DNA from: Streptomyces sp. NBC_00443
GTDB lineage: Bacteria > Actinomycetota > Actinomycetes > Streptomycetales > Streptomycetaceae
Direction: 5' to 3'
DNA: 64,000 nt
NCBI RefSeq assembly: GCF_036014175.1
Contig: NZ_CP107917.1
Location: forward strand, 3,782,001-3,846,000
The translations under genes were made by a program, and so were the position numbers. Every line of letters starts with the position of its first letter. Position 1 is the first letter of the stretch. Below are positions 43,182 to 52,896 of this stretch, in pieces. The notes under the pieces are model-generated. The model saw nothing but the letters and a program-made list of their open reading frames with translations, was not told the origin of the DNA and made no database searches.

Positions 43182-43819
43182 CGGCCGATCACCTTCCCGG
43201 ACGCCGGTTCGTCCTCACCGAAGGTCGAGTCCGCCTCCTGCGGGACCTCACCCTTGGAGAGCGCGACCTGCTGGGTCGTGCCCGGCGCGGCCTCCGTCAC
43301 CAGACCCCGGTAGTAGTCCTGCTCGTCCGTGCCCGGGTAGATGGCATGGGGGCTGTCGACCATGCCGTCCTCAAGTCCGGCGAGCAGTTGCTCCTTGGTG
43401 TAGATGAGGTTGGCGCGGCTGGAGTCAGCAAGCTCGAACTCGTTGGTCATCGTGAGCGCGCGCGTGGGACACGCCTCGATGCACAGGCCGCACAGGATGC
43501 AGCGGGCGTAGTTGATCTGGTAGACGCGGCCGTACCGCTCGCCCGGCGAGTAGCGCTCCTCGTCGGTGTTGTCGGCGCCCTCCACATAGATGGCGTCGGC
43601 GGGGCAGGCCCAGGCGCACAGCTCGCAGCCGACGCACTTCTCCAGGCCGTCCGGATGGCGGTTGAGCTGGTGCCGTCCGTGGAAGCGGGGAGCGGTGGTC
43701 TTCTCCTGCTCCGGGTACTGCTCGGTCAGCCGCTTCTTGAACATGGCCTTGAAGGTCACACCGAAGCCGGCCACGGGGTTCTGGAAACCGGGCTTGGTCT
43801 CCTTGGGCTCCTCAGCCAT
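43178..43819 (-). CDS. nuoI: NADH-quinone oxidoreductase subunit I
   Basis: This is a ferredoxin-like subunit with two [4Fe-4S] clusters (N6a/N6b), with ligands in CVGCELCAWACP and CILCGLCIEACP. The 213-residue protein has a short N-terminal amphipathic region (FGVTFKAMFKKRLTEQYPE) and an acidic C-terminal tail. The ATG at 43819 overlaps the nuoH end by eight bases. It relays electrons from NuoG to NuoB. Confidence 0.96.
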   Translation of the reverse strand: MAEEPKETKPGFQNPVAGFGVTFKAMFKKRLTEQYPEQEKTTAPRFHGRHQLNRHPDGLEKCVGCELCAWACPADAIYVEGADNTDEERYSPGERYGRVYQINYARCILCGLCIEACPTRALTMTNEFELADSSRANLIYTKEQLLAGLEDGMVDSPHAIYPGTDEQDYYRGLVTEAAPGTTQQVALSKGEVPQEADSTFGEDEPASGKVIGR

Positions 43820-45176
43820 CGGACGCCTCCTTTCCATCCAGAGATCCATCACTCTGAGTATCGGGCCCGCCACTGACAATCAGCTCCCGCTCGCGGCGCG
43901 GGCGGCGTCGAGGCACCGGCGGAAGTTCCTGTCCGGGCAGTGGCGGTACGGGGAATCCGCCCGCCATCGCGTCGAAGCCGGCGGGTTCCTCCACGGTTTG
44001 CTCGGCCGTCTTCGCCCGGTCGCGGAACATGTCCACGACGAAGGAGAGCAGGAGCAGCGCGAGTACGCCGCCGCCGACGTAGAGGGCGATGTCGGCGAAG
44101 TCGTAGTTCTCGTTCCGGAGGGTCCGCACGGTCGCGACGAGCATCAGCCAGACCACGGAGACCGGGATGAGGACCTTCCAGCCGAGCTTCATCAACTGGT
44201 CGTATCGGACGCGGGGCAGCGTGCCGCGCAGCCAGATGAAGAAGAACAGCAGCAACTGGACCTTGATCACGAACCAGAGCAGCGGCCACCAGCCGTGGTT
44301 CGCGCCCTCCCAGAAGGCACTGACCGGATACGGGGCCCGCCAGCCGCCCAGGAAGAGCGTCACGGACACCGCCGACACCGTCACCATGTTCACGTACTCG
44401 GCGAGCATGAACAGCGCGAACTTGATCGACGAGTACTCGGTGTTGAAGCCGCCGACCAGGTCGCCCTCGGACTCCGGCATGTCGAAGGGGGCGCGGTTGG
44501 TCTCGCCGACCATCGTCACGATGTAGATCAGGAAGGAGACCGGCAGCAGCACGATGTACCAGCGGTCCTGCTGCGCCTCGACGATCGCCGAGGTCGACAT
44601 CGACCCGGAGTAGAGGAACACCGAGGCGAAGGCCGCGCCCATGGCGATCTCGTACGAGATCATCTGCGCGCAGGAACGCAGGCCACCGAGCAGCGGGTAG
44701 GTGGATCCGGAACTCCAACCCGCAAGGACGATGCCGTAGATGCCGACCGAGGCGACCGCGAGGATGTAGAGCATCGCGATCGGCAGGTCGGTGAGCTGCA
44801 TCGTGGTGCGCTGGCCGAAGATCGAGATCTCGTTGCCGGCCGGGCCGAAGGGGATCACCGCGATCGCCATGAAGGCCGGGATGGCCGCCACGATCGGCGC
44901 GAGGACGTAGACGACCTTGTCCGCGCGTTTGACGATGACGTCTTCCTTCAGCATCAGCTTGATGCCGTCGGCGAGCGACTGGAGCATGCCCCAGGGGCCG
45001 TGCCGGTTGGGGCCGATGCGCAGCTGCATCCAGGCGACGACCTTGCGCTCCCAGACGATGGAGAACAGCACGGTCACCATCAGGAAGGCGAAGCAGAACA
45101 CCGCCTTGATGACGACCAGCCACCAGGGGTCGCGGCCGAACATCGAGAGGTCTTCAGCGGCGAGGAAAGGACTCAT
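43812..45176 (-). CDS. nuoH: NADH-quinone oxidoreductase subunit H with C-terminal tail
   Basis: This quinone-channel membrane subunit shows WERKVVAWMQLRIGPNRHGPWGMLQSLADGIKL, RAPFDMPESEGDLVGGFNTEYSSIKFALFMLAEY and GTLPRVRYDQLMKLGWKVLIP. At 454 residues it is about 110 longer than E. coli NuoH because of a C-terminal tail with PPVPRRRPRRERE. I chose the ATG at 45176, which overlaps the nuoG stop by four bases. Confidence 0.95.
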   Translation of the reverse strand: MSPFLAAEDLSMFGRDPWWLVVIKAVFCFAFLMVTVLFSIVWERKVVAWMQLRIGPNRHGPWGMLQSLADGIKLMLKEDVIVKRADKVVYVLAPIVAAIPAFMAIAVIPFGPAGNEISIFGQRTTMQLTDLPIAMLYILAVASVGIYGIVLAGWSSGSTYPLLGGLRSCAQMISYEIAMGAAFASVFLYSGSMSTSAIVEAQQDRWYIVLLPVSFLIYIVTMVGETNRAPFDMPESEGDLVGGFNTEYSSIKFALFMLAEYVNMVTVSAVSVTLFLGGWRAPYPVSAFWEGANHGWWPLLWFVIKVQLLLFFFIWLRGTLPRVRYDQLMKLGWKVLIPVSVVWLMLVATVRTLRNENYDFADIALYVGGGVLALLLLSFVVDMFRDRAKTAEQTVEEPAGFDAMAGGFPVPPLPGQELPPVPRRRPRRERELIVSGGPDTQSDGSLDGKEASDG

Positions 45177-47677
45177 GCCTCCACCTCCTCGGGGGCCTCG
45201 GACGCGAGGGTCGCCGGGCCGATGCGGACGAGTGAGCCGGGCAGCGCCCCGGTGTCGGAGGCGACGCCGGTGCCCACGGAGTTCAGCGGGAGCCACACGA
45301 CCCGGTCGGGCATCTCCGTGATCTGCAGCGGCAGTTCGGCGATTCCGGCGGGGCCGGTCACGGCGAGGACGTCGCCTTCCTTCACGCCGGCCTCGGCGGC
45401 CGTGGCGGCCGACACACGCGCGCGGGCGGCGTGCCGGGTGCCGGCGAGCGCCTCGTCGCCCTGCTGGAGGAGCCCCTGGTCGAGCAGCAGCCGGTGCCCG
45501 GCGAGAACGGCCTCACCGGCGGCCGGCCGCGGCAACTGGGCGGCGATCGTCAGGGGCTCGGTGGCCCTCGGTCCGTCCCAGGCGCCGAGCCGGTCGATCT
45601 CCGCGCGCGTGGTGCGCAGATCCGGCAGGCCCAGGTGTACGTCCATGGAGTCGGCCAGCATCTGCAGCACGCGCGCGTCGGTCGGGGCCAGGCGGCGGGC
45701 CATATGGTCGGGCTTGAGCGCGGCCTCGAAGAAGCGCACCCGGCCCTCCCAGTTGAGGAAGGTGCCGGCCTTCTCGGCGACCGCCGCGACCGGCAGCACG
45801 ACATCGGCGAGCTCGGTCACCTCGCCGGGCCGCAGCTCCAGCGACACCACGAAGCCGACCTCGCCGAGCGCCTCACGCGCGCGTGCCGGGTCGGGCAGGT
45901 CGGCGACCTCGACGCCCGCGACCAGCAGGGCCTGGAGTTCGCCGGTCGCGGCGGCCTCGACGATCTGGCCGGTGTCGCGGCCGTAGCGGTGCGGGAGTTC
46001 GGCGACTCCCCAGACGGCGGCGACCTCCTCACGCGCGCGCGGATCGGTCGCGGGACGTCCGCCCGGCAGCAGCGACGGCAGCGCGCCCACCTCCACGGCA
46101 GCGCGCTCCCCCGCCCGGCGCGGGATCCACACCAGCTGGGCGCCGGTCGCGGACGCGGCCCGTACGGCGGCGGTGAGCCCGCCCGCCACGCCGGCCAGCC
46201 GCTCGCCGACGACGATCACCGCGCCTTCGGTGCGCAGCGCCTCGGACGCCTTCGATCCGGCCTCGTCCAGGCCGACCCCGCCGGCGAGCGCGTCCAGCCA
46301 CTCCGTCTCGGTGCCGGGGGCTGCGGGCAGCAGCGTGCCGCCGGCCTTCTCCAGTCCGCGCGTGGCGTGCGTGGCGAGCGAGAAGACCTTCTGGCCGTGC
46401 TTGCGCCAGGCCTTGCGCAGCCGCAGGAAGACGCCGGGCGCCTCCTCCTCGGCCTCGAACCCGGCCAGCAGGACGGCCGGTGCCTTCTCCACGGCGGTGT
46501 ATGTGACGCCCGTGCCGTCGAGGTCGCGGCCGTGACCTGCGACCTGCGCGGCGAGGAAGTCGGTCTCCTCGCTGCTGTGCAGGCGCGCGCGGAAGTCGAT
46601 GTCGTTGGTGTCGAGCGCCACGCGCGCGAACTTGCTGTACGCGTAGGCGTCCTCGACGGTGAGACGGCCGCCGGTCAGCACGCCGGTCCGGCCGCGTGAG
46701 GCGAGCAGGCCCTGGGCCGCGATCTGCAGCGCCTCCGGCCAGGAGGCCGGCTCGAGGTCACCCTCGGCATTGCGCACCAGAGGCGTCTGGAGCCGGTCAC
46801 GCTGCTGCGCGTACCGGAACCCGAACCGCCCCTTGTCGCAGATCCACTCCTCGTTGACCTCGGGGTCGTTGGCGGCCAGCCGCCGCATGACCTTGCCGCG
46901 TCGGTGGTCCGTGCGCGTGGCGCAGCCGCCGGAGCAGTGCTCGCAGACGCTCGGCGAGGACACCAGGTCGAAGGGGCGGGAGCGGAATCGGTACGCCGCC
47001 GAGGTCAGCGCGCCGACCGGGCAGATCTGGATGGTGTTGCCAGAGAAGTACGACTCGAAGGGGTCGCCCTCACCGGTGCCGACCTGCTGGAGCGCGCCCC
47101 GCTCGATCAGCTCGATCATCGGGTCGCCCGCGACCTGGTTGGAGAACCGGGTGCAGCGGGCGCACAGCACGCACCGCTCGCGGTCGAGCAGCACCTGCGT
47201 GGAGATCGGCACGGGCTTCTCGTACGTCCGCTTCCTGCCCTCGAAGCGGGACTCGGCGTGCCCGTGCGACATGGCCTGGTTCTGCAGCGGACACTCGCCG
47301 CCCTTGTCGCAGACCGGGCAGTCCAGCGGGTGATTGATGAGCAGGAGCTCCATCACCCCCTTCTGGGCCTTCTCGGCGGCCTGCGAGGTCAGGTGCGTCT
47401 TCACGACCATGCCGTCCGTGCACGTGATCGTGCAGGACGCCATCGGCTTGCGCTGGCCCTCGACCTCGACGATGCACTGGCGGCAGGCGCCGGCCGGGTC
47501 GAGTAGGGGATGGTCGCAGAAGCGGGGGATCTCGATGCCGAGTTGCTCGGCGGCCCGGATGACCAGGGTGCCCTTCGGCACGCTGATGTCGACGCCGTCG
47601 ATCGTCAGCGACACGAGATCTTCCGGCGGGACCGCTGCCTCTCCCCCTCCGGAGGGAGCGCTGGTGGTCACAGTCAT
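45173..47677 (-). CDS. nuoG: NADH-quinone oxidoreductase subunit G
   Basis: This 834-residue iron-sulfur subunit relays electrons from NuoF/E to NuoI. The N-terminal [2Fe-2S] ferredoxin domain has RFCDHPLLDPAGACRQCIVEVEG. CPVCDKGGECPLQNQAM and CVLCARCTRFSNQVAGDPMIELIERG hold further clusters, and a fourth set CEHCSGGCATRTDHR begins the molybdopterin-oxidoreductase-like part (N7-type cysteines). The C-terminal 500 residues are the degenerate molybdopterin domain, Ala-rich here. It starts with ATG overlapping the nuoF stop. Confidence 0.95.
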   Translation of the reverse strand: MTVTTSAPSGGGEAAVPPEDLVSLTIDGVDISVPKGTLVIRAAEQLGIEIPRFCDHPLLDPAGACRQCIVEVEGQRKPMASCTITCTDGMVVKTHLTSQAAEKAQKGVMELLLINHPLDCPVCDKGGECPLQNQAMSHGHAESRFEGRKRTYEKPVPISTQVLLDRERCVLCARCTRFSNQVAGDPMIELIERGALQQVGTGEGDPFESYFSGNTIQICPVGALTSAAYRFRSRPFDLVSSPSVCEHCSGGCATRTDHRRGKVMRRLAANDPEVNEEWICDKGRFGFRYAQQRDRLQTPLVRNAEGDLEPASWPEALQIAAQGLLASRGRTGVLTGGRLTVEDAYAYSKFARVALDTNDIDFRARLHSSEETDFLAAQVAGHGRDLDGTGVTYTAVEKAPAVLLAGFEAEEEAPGVFLRLRKAWRKHGQKVFSLATHATRGLEKAGGTLLPAAPGTETEWLDALAGGVGLDEAGSKASEALRTEGAVIVVGERLAGVAGGLTAAVRAASATGAQLVWIPRRAGERAAVEVGALPSLLPGGRPATDPRAREEVAAVWGVAELPHRYGRDTGQIVEAAATGELQALLVAGVEVADLPDPARAREALGEVGFVVSLELRPGEVTELADVVLPVAAVAEKAGTFLNWEGRVRFFEAALKPDHMARRLAPTDARVLQMLADSMDVHLGLPDLRTTRAEIDRLGAWDGPRATEPLTIAAQLPRPAAGEAVLAGHRLLLDQGLLQQGDEALAGTRHAARARVSAATAAEAGVKEGDVLAVTGPAGIAELPLQITEMPDRVVWLPLNSVGTGVASDTGALPGSLVRIGPATLASEAPEEVEA

Positions 47678-49026
47678 GCGTTCACCTCCGTGCGGTGGTC
47701 GGCCCAGGCCGTCGACTTGGCCGGGTCGAAGGGGCAGCCGCGGCCCGTGATGTGCTGCTCGTACTCCTCACGGAAGTACTTCAGCGAGGAGAAGATCGGC
47801 GAGGCGGCACCGTCGCCGAGGGCGCAGAAGGACTTGCCGTTGATGTTGTCGGCGATGTCGTTCAGCTTGTCGAGGTCGGACATGACGCCCTTGCCGGCCT
47901 CGATGTCACGCAGCAACTGCACGAGCCAGTACGTGCCTTCGCGGCAGGGTGTGCACTTGCCGCAGGACTCGTGGGCGTAGAACTCGGTCCAGCGGGTGAC
48001 GGCGCGCACGACGCAGGTCGTCTCGTCGAAGCACTGGAGAGCTTTCGTGCCGAGCATGGAACCTGCGGCGCCCACTCCTTCGTAGTCAAGAGGGACGTCG
48101 AGGTGCTCGTCGGTGAACATCGGCGTGGAGGAGCCGCCCGGGGTCCAGAACTTCAGGCGGTGCCCGGGCCGCATCCCGCCGCTCATCTCCAGCAGCTGGC
48201 GGAGTGTGATGCCGAGCGGGGCCTCGTACTGGCCGGGGCTCGCGACATGGCCGCTGAGCGAGTAGAGCGTGAAGCCCGGGGACTTCTCGCTGCCCATCGA
48301 CCGGAACCAGTCCTTGCCCCGATTCACGATCGCGGGAACCGACGCGATCGACTCGACGTTGTTCACAACAGTCGGGCAGGCGTAGAGACCTGCCACCGCA
48401 GGGAAGGGGGGACGGAGCCGCGGTTGACCACGGCGGCCTTCGAGCGAGTCGAGCAGTGCGGTCTCCTCACCGCAGATGTACGCGCCCGCGCCCGCGTGCA
48501 CGGTGAGTTCGAGATCGAGCCCGCTGCCGAGGATGTTCTCTCCGAGGTAGCCGGCCGCATAGGCCTCGCTCACGGCCGCGTGCAACCGCCGCAGCACAGG
48601 GACGACTTCACCGCGCAGATAGATGAAGGCATGCGACGACCTGATGGCATAACACGCGATGATCATGCCCTCGATGAGGCTATGCGGGTTCGCGAAGAGG
48701 AGCGGAATGTCCTTACAGGTTCCGGGCTCCGATTCGTCGGCGTTGACAACTAGATAGTGCGGTTTTCCATCACCCTGGGGAATGAACTGCCATTTCATTC
48801 CCGTCGGGAACCCCGCGCCGCCGCGCCCGCGCAGACCGGACTCCTTGACGTACGCGATCAGGTCGTCCGGCGACATGGCGAGCGCCTTGCGAAGACCCTC
48901 GTACCCTTCGTGCCTTCGGTAGACGTCCAGCGTCCAGGACCCGTCCTCGTCCCAGAAGGCCGACAGCACGGGTGCGAGCAGCTTCTCGGGGCTGTTTTCC
49001 TTCAGCTCGGGTGCCAACGTCATCAC
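47674..49026 (-). CDS. nuoF: NADH-quinone oxidoreductase subunit F
   Basis: This 450-residue NADH- and FMN-binding subunit is the entry point of complex I. The NADH/FMN loop is GLRGRGGAGFPTGMKWQF, followed by NADESEPGTCKDIPLL and GAGAYICGEETALLDSLEG. The [4Fe-4S] ligands are in ESCGKCTPCREGTYW with a distal cysteine in GKSFCALGDGA. The start may be GTG 49026 or the next codon, ATG 49023. Confidence 0.96.
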   Translation of the reverse strand: MMTLAPELKENSPEKLLAPVLSAFWDEDGSWTLDVYRRHEGYEGLRKALAMSPDDLIAYVKESGLRGRGGAGFPTGMKWQFIPQGDGKPHYLVVNADESEPGTCKDIPLLFANPHSLIEGMIIACYAIRSSHAFIYLRGEVVPVLRRLHAAVSEAYAAGYLGENILGSGLDLELTVHAGAGAYICGEETALLDSLEGRRGQPRLRPPFPAVAGLYACPTVVNNVESIASVPAIVNRGKDWFRSMGSEKSPGFTLYSLSGHVASPGQYEAPLGITLRQLLEMSGGMRPGHRLKFWTPGGSSTPMFTDEHLDVPLDYEGVGAAGSMLGTKALQCFDETTCVVRAVTRWTEFYAHESCGKCTPCREGTYWLVQLLRDIEAGKGVMSDLDKLNDIADNINGKSFCALGDGAASPIFSSLKYFREEYEQHITGRGCPFDPAKSTAWADHRTEVNA

Positions 49027-49895
49027 TCCCCCTCCTCGGCGACAGGCCCTGCCGGGTGGGCTGGGTCGGACGCGGACGAATCCTGCGGCGCGTCGTGCGA
49101 GCTGAGGTGTTCAGCCGGCGACGGTTCGTGCACTGGCCTGTCCTGCGGCCCCTCGTGCGGGCCGCCGTCCCGCGGATGGACCACGCGCGCGGGTGCGGCC
49201 TCTCCCCTGGCCAGGCGGAGGCCCACCAGCGACGCCGGTCCCGCGCTGCCGCTCTCCTCGACGGCCCCGGGCCGCTCGTCGGGGAAGCCGGCCAGGATCC
49301 GCGCGGTCTCCTTGAAGGTGCACAGCCGAGCCCCACGCGTCGGCTCGACGGACCGTCCCGCCCGGAGGTCGTCGACCAGGCGCTTGGCGCTTGCGGGGTT
49401 CTGGTTGTCGAAGAACTCCCAGTTGACCATCACGACCGGCGCGAAGTCGCAGGCCGCGTTGCACTCGATGTGCTCCAGGGTGACCTTGCCGTCGTCGGTG
49501 GTCTCGCCGTTGCCGACGCCCAGGTGCTCCTGGAGCTCCTCGAAGATCGCGTCACCGCCCATCACCGCACACAGGGTGTTGGTGCAGACGCCCACCTGGT
49601 AGTCACCGGAGGGCTTGCGGCGGTACATCGTGTAGAAGGTGGCGACCGCGGTGACCTCGGCCGTGGTCAGGCCGAGCACGTCCGCGCAGAACCGCATCCC
49701 GGTGCGCGTGACGTGGCCCTCCTCCGACTGCACGAGGTGCAGCAACGGCAGGAGGGCGGACCGGGAGTCCGGGTAGCGGGCGATGATCTCGCGCGCGTCG
49801 GCCTCCAGCCGGGCTCGAACGTCGTCCGGGTAGCCGGGCGCGGGCAGCTCGGGCATGCCCAGGCTGACGCCCCGCTCCGAAGAAGAGGTGGTCAC
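49023..49895 (-). CDS. nuoE: NADH-quinone oxidoreductase subunit E with long tail
   Basis: This is a thioredoxin-like [2Fe-2S] subunit beside NuoF. Cluster ligands are the cysteines of VCTNTLCAVMGG and IECNAACDFAPVVMVN. TFYTMYRRKPSGDYQVGVCTN is the family block. At 290 residues it is far longer than the ~165 of E. coli because of ~100 disordered residues rich in Pro, His and Ser at the C-terminus. The GTG at 49895 overlaps the nuoD stop by four bases. Confidence 0.94.
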   Translation of the reverse strand: MTTSSSERGVSLGMPELPAPGYPDDVRARLEADAREIIARYPDSRSALLPLLHLVQSEEGHVTRTGMRFCADVLGLTTAEVTAVATFYTMYRRKPSGDYQVGVCTNTLCAVMGGDAIFEELQEHLGVGNGETTDDGKVTLEHIECNAACDFAPVVMVNWEFFDNQNPASAKRLVDDLRAGRSVEPTRGARLCTFKETARILAGFPDERPGAVEESGSAGPASLVGLRLARGEAAPARVVHPRDGGPHEGPQDRPVHEPSPAEHLSSHDAPQDSSASDPAHPAGPVAEEGE

Positions 49896-51213
49896 CGGTC
49901 GACGCCTCCCATCACGGGGTCGATGGACGCGACGGCGACGATGACGTCGGCGACCTGGCCGCCCTCGCACATCGCCGCCATGGCCTGCAGGTTGGTGAAG
50001 GACGGGTCACGGAAGTGGACCCGGAAGGGGCGGGTGCCGCCGTCGGAGACGACATGCACCCCGAGCTCGCCCTTGGGCGACTCGACGGCCGCGTACGTCT
50101 GTCCCGGCGGGACGCGGAAGCCCTCGGTGACCAGCTTGAAGTGGTGGATCAGGGCCTCCATGGAGGTGCCCATGATCTTCTTGATGTGGTCGAGGGAGTT
50201 GCCGAGCCCGTCGGGTCCCAGGGCGAGCTGGGCGGGCCAGGCGATCTTCTTGTCGGCGACCATGACCGGGCCCGGCTGGAGCCGGTCCAGGCACTGCTCG
50301 ACGATCCCGAGGGACTGGCGCATCTCTTCCAGGCGGATCAGGAAACGACCGTAGGAGTCGCAGGTGTCGGCGGTCGGGACCTCGAAGTCGTAGGTCTCGT
50401 AGTCGCAGTACGGCTGGGACTTGCGCAAGTCGTGCGGCAGGCCGGTGGAGCGCAGGATCGGGCCGGTGGCGCCGAGGGCCATGCAGCCGGCCAGGTCGAG
50501 ATAGCCGACGTCCTGCATGCGGGCCTTGAAGATGGGATTCCCGGTGGCGAGCTTGTCGTACTCCGGGAGGTTCTTCTTCATCTTCTTCACGAACTCGCGG
50601 ATGTGGTCCACCGCGCCGGGCGGCAGGTCCTGGGCGAGTCCGCCGGGGCGGATGTACGCGTGGTTCATCCGCAGGCCCGTGATGAGCTCGTAGATGTCGA
50701 GAATCATTTCACGATCACGGAATCCGTAGATCATGATCGTGGTGGCGCCGAGTTCCATGCCGCCGGTGGCGATACACACCAGGTGGGAGGAGAGCCGGTT
50801 CAGCTCCATCAGGAGCACCCGGATGATCTTGGCGCGCTCGGTGATCTGGTCCTCGATGCCGAGGAGCTTCTCGACGGCGAGACAGTAGGCGGTCTCGTTG
50901 AAGAAGGACGTCAGGTAGTCCATGCGCGTCACGAACGTGGTGCCCTGCGTCCAGGTCCGGTACTCGAGGTTCTTCTCGATGCCGGTGTGGAGATAGCCGA
51001 TGCCGCAGCGGGCCTCGGTGACCGTCTCTCCGTCGATCTCCAGGATCAGGCGGAGCACCCCGTGGGTGGAGGGTGCTGCGGACCCATGTTGAGGACGATG
51101 CGCTCGTCGTCGGCGCGGGCCGCGGCCTGGACGACCTCGTCCCAGTCACCACCGGTGACCGTGTATACGGTGCCCTCGGTGGTCTCACGGGCAGATGCTG
51201 ACTGCGTGCTCAC
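49892..51213 (-). CDS. nuoD: NADH-quinone oxidoreductase subunit D, frameshifted near the N-terminus
   Basis: This 49-kDa subunit builds the quinone pocket with NuoB. From the GTG at 51213 the frame reads the expected start (MSTQSASARETTEGT...IVLNMGPQHP) and then loses one base at about 51070-51073, running to TGA at 51046-51048. The rest of the gene, from VLRLILEIDGE (51058), is intact for 388 residues and contains CGIGYLHTGIEKN, HLVCIATGGMELGATT and the C-terminal DPVMGGVDR. Restoring one C in the CACCC run gives PQHPSTHGVLR and a 440-residue protein. In the given sequence only the 388-residue fragment with a GTG start is open. Confidence 0.9.
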
Positions 51214-51970
51214 GAGTACGACCTCCGCTGGTCCGGAGCCGGGATCTGGGCGCCCTTGTACTCGACGGGGATGCCGCCGAGGGGTAGTCCTTGCGCTGCG
51301 GATGGCCCTGCCAGTCGTCCGGCATCATGATCCGCGTCAGGGCGGGGTGACCGTCGAAGACGATTCCGAAGAAGTCGTACGTCTCGCGCTCGTGCCAGTC
51401 GTTCGTCGGATACACGGAGACGAGCGACGGGATGTGCGGGTCGCTGTCGGGGGCGCTGACTTCGAGGCGGATCAACCGGTTGTGGGTGATCGAGCGCAGG
51501 TGGTAGACGGCGTGCAGCTCGCGGCCCGTGTCACCGAGGTAGTGGACGCCGCTGACGCCGGTGCACAGTTCGAAGCGCAGCGCGGGGTCATCGCGCAGGG
51601 TGCGGGCGACGCGGACCAGGTGCTCACGTTCGATGTGGAAGGTGAGTTCGCCCCGGTCGACGATCGTCTTCTCGATGGCGTTGTCGGGGAGGAGTCCCTG
51701 CTCCTCCAAGGCGCCCTCGAGTTCGTCGGCGACCTCGTCGAACCAGCCTCCGTAGGGGCGGCTCGCCGGTCCCGGGAGCCGGACCGAGCGGACGAGACCG
51801 CCGTAGCCGGAGGTGTCGCCGCCGCTGTTGGCTCCGAACATGCCGCGCTGGACGCGGATCTCCTCGCCGCCCTGGCCACGCTGACCGGGGAGGTTGGAGG
51901 CGGAGAGGTCCTTCTCGGGGTTGACCCCGTTCGACCCGTTCGCGCCGTTGGTGCCGTTCGCGTCGCTCAC
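51210..51970 (-). CDS. nuoC: NADH-quinone oxidoreductase subunit C, frameshifted near the C-terminus
   Basis: This 30-kDa subunit starts at GTG 51970 (overlapping nuoB by four bases) with a Gly/Asn-rich leader. The family signature NDWHERETYDFFGIVFDGHPALTRIMMPDDWQGHPQRKDYP is intact. After RKDYP the frame shifts in the C run at 51281-51284 and continues with unrelated residues to 51185. One additional C restores LGGIPVEYKGAQIPAPDQRRSYS and a stop at 51210-51212, overlapping the nuoD GTG by four bases exactly as elsewhere in the operon. The corrected length is 253 residues. Confidence 0.9.
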
Positions 51971-52521
51971 CGCAGCAGCCCCTTCATCTCGATCGTGGGC
52001 AGGGCCTTGAGCGCCGCCTCCTCCGCCTCGCGGGCCGCCTCCTCGGCGTTCACGCCGAGCTTGGAGGTCTGGATCTTCTCGTGGAGCTTGAGAATGGCGT
52101 CCAAGAGCATCTCGGGCCGCGGTGGGCAGCCGGGGAGATAGATGTCGACCGGGACGATGTGGTCGACGCCCTGGACGATCGCGTAGTTGTTGAACATGCC
52201 GCCCGAGGAGGCGCAGACCCCCATGGAGATCACCCACTTGGGGTTCGGCATCTGGTCATAGACCTGCCTGAGCACCGGCGCCATCTTCTGGCTGACCCGG
52301 CCGGCGACGATCATCAGGTCGGCCTGGCGCGGCGAGCCGCGGAAGACCTCCATGCCGAAGCGCGCCAGGTCGTAACGGCCGGCGCCGGTGGTCATCATCT
52401 CGATGGCGCAGCAGGCGAGGCCGAAGGTGGCCGGGAAGACGGACGATTTACGCACCCAGCCCGCGGCCTGCTCGACGGTGGTCAGCAGGAATCCGCTCGG
52501 CAGCTTTTCTTCGAGTCCCAT
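51967..52521 (-). CDS. nuoB: NADH-quinone oxidoreductase subunit B
   Basis: This 184-residue subunit carries cluster N2. Ligands are visible in FGLACCAIEMMTTGAGRYD, SMGVCASSGGMFNNY and VYLPGCPPRPEMLL-type sequence (here IYLPGCPPRPEMLLDAI). FRGSPRQADLMIVAGRVSQKMAPVLRQVYDQMPNPKWV is the conserved centre. It ends in an acidic Ala-rich helix. The start ATG is 15 bp after nuoA. Confidence 0.96.
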   Translation of the reverse strand: MGLEEKLPSGFLLTTVEQAAGWVRKSSVFPATFGLACCAIEMMTTGAGRYDLARFGMEVFRGSPRQADLMIVAGRVSQKMAPVLRQVYDQMPNPKWVISMGVCASSGGMFNNYAIVQGVDHIVPVDIYLPGCPPRPEMLLDAILKLHEKIQTSKLGVNAEEAAREAEEAALKALPTIEMKGLLR

Positions 52522-52536
52522 GTCGTTAAAGGCCCC

Positions 52537-52896
52537 TCAGTCCCATTCCAGCCCGCCGCGCCGCCATACGTACGCGTACGCGACGAAGACGGTGAGCACG
52601 AAGAGCAGCATCTCCACGAGCCCGAAAATCCCCAGGGAGTCGAAGGTGACGGCCCAGGGGTAGAGGAAGACGATCTCGATATCGAAGATGATGAAGAGCA
52701 TCGCCGTCAGGTAGTACTTGATCGGGAAGCGCCCGCCGCCGGCCGGCGTGGGGGTCGGCTCGATACCGCACTCGTAGGCTTCGAGCTTGGCCCGGTTGTA
52801 CCGCTTCGGACCGATCAGCGTGGCCATGACCACGGAGAAGATCGCAAAGCCTGCCCCGAGGGCTCCCAGTACGAGGATGGGCGCATAGGCGTTCAC
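52537..52896 (-). CDS. nuoA: NADH-quinone oxidoreductase subunit A
   Basis: This small membrane subunit has 119 residues and three helices. AKLEAYECGIEPTPTPAGGGRFPIKYYLTAMLFIIFDIEIVFLYPWAV is the family signature, with the acidic residues of the helix that borders the quinone site. It starts with GTG; GAGGAG lies upstream. It is the first gene of the 14-gene operon, with a Rex-type operator about 108 bp upstream. Confidence 0.96.
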   Translation of the reverse strand: MNAYAPILVLGALGAGFAIFSVVMATLIGPKRYNRAKLEAYECGIEPTPTPAGGGRFPIKYYLTAMLFIIFDIEIVFLYPWAVTFDSLGIFGLVEMLLFVLTVFVAYAYVWRRGGLEWD

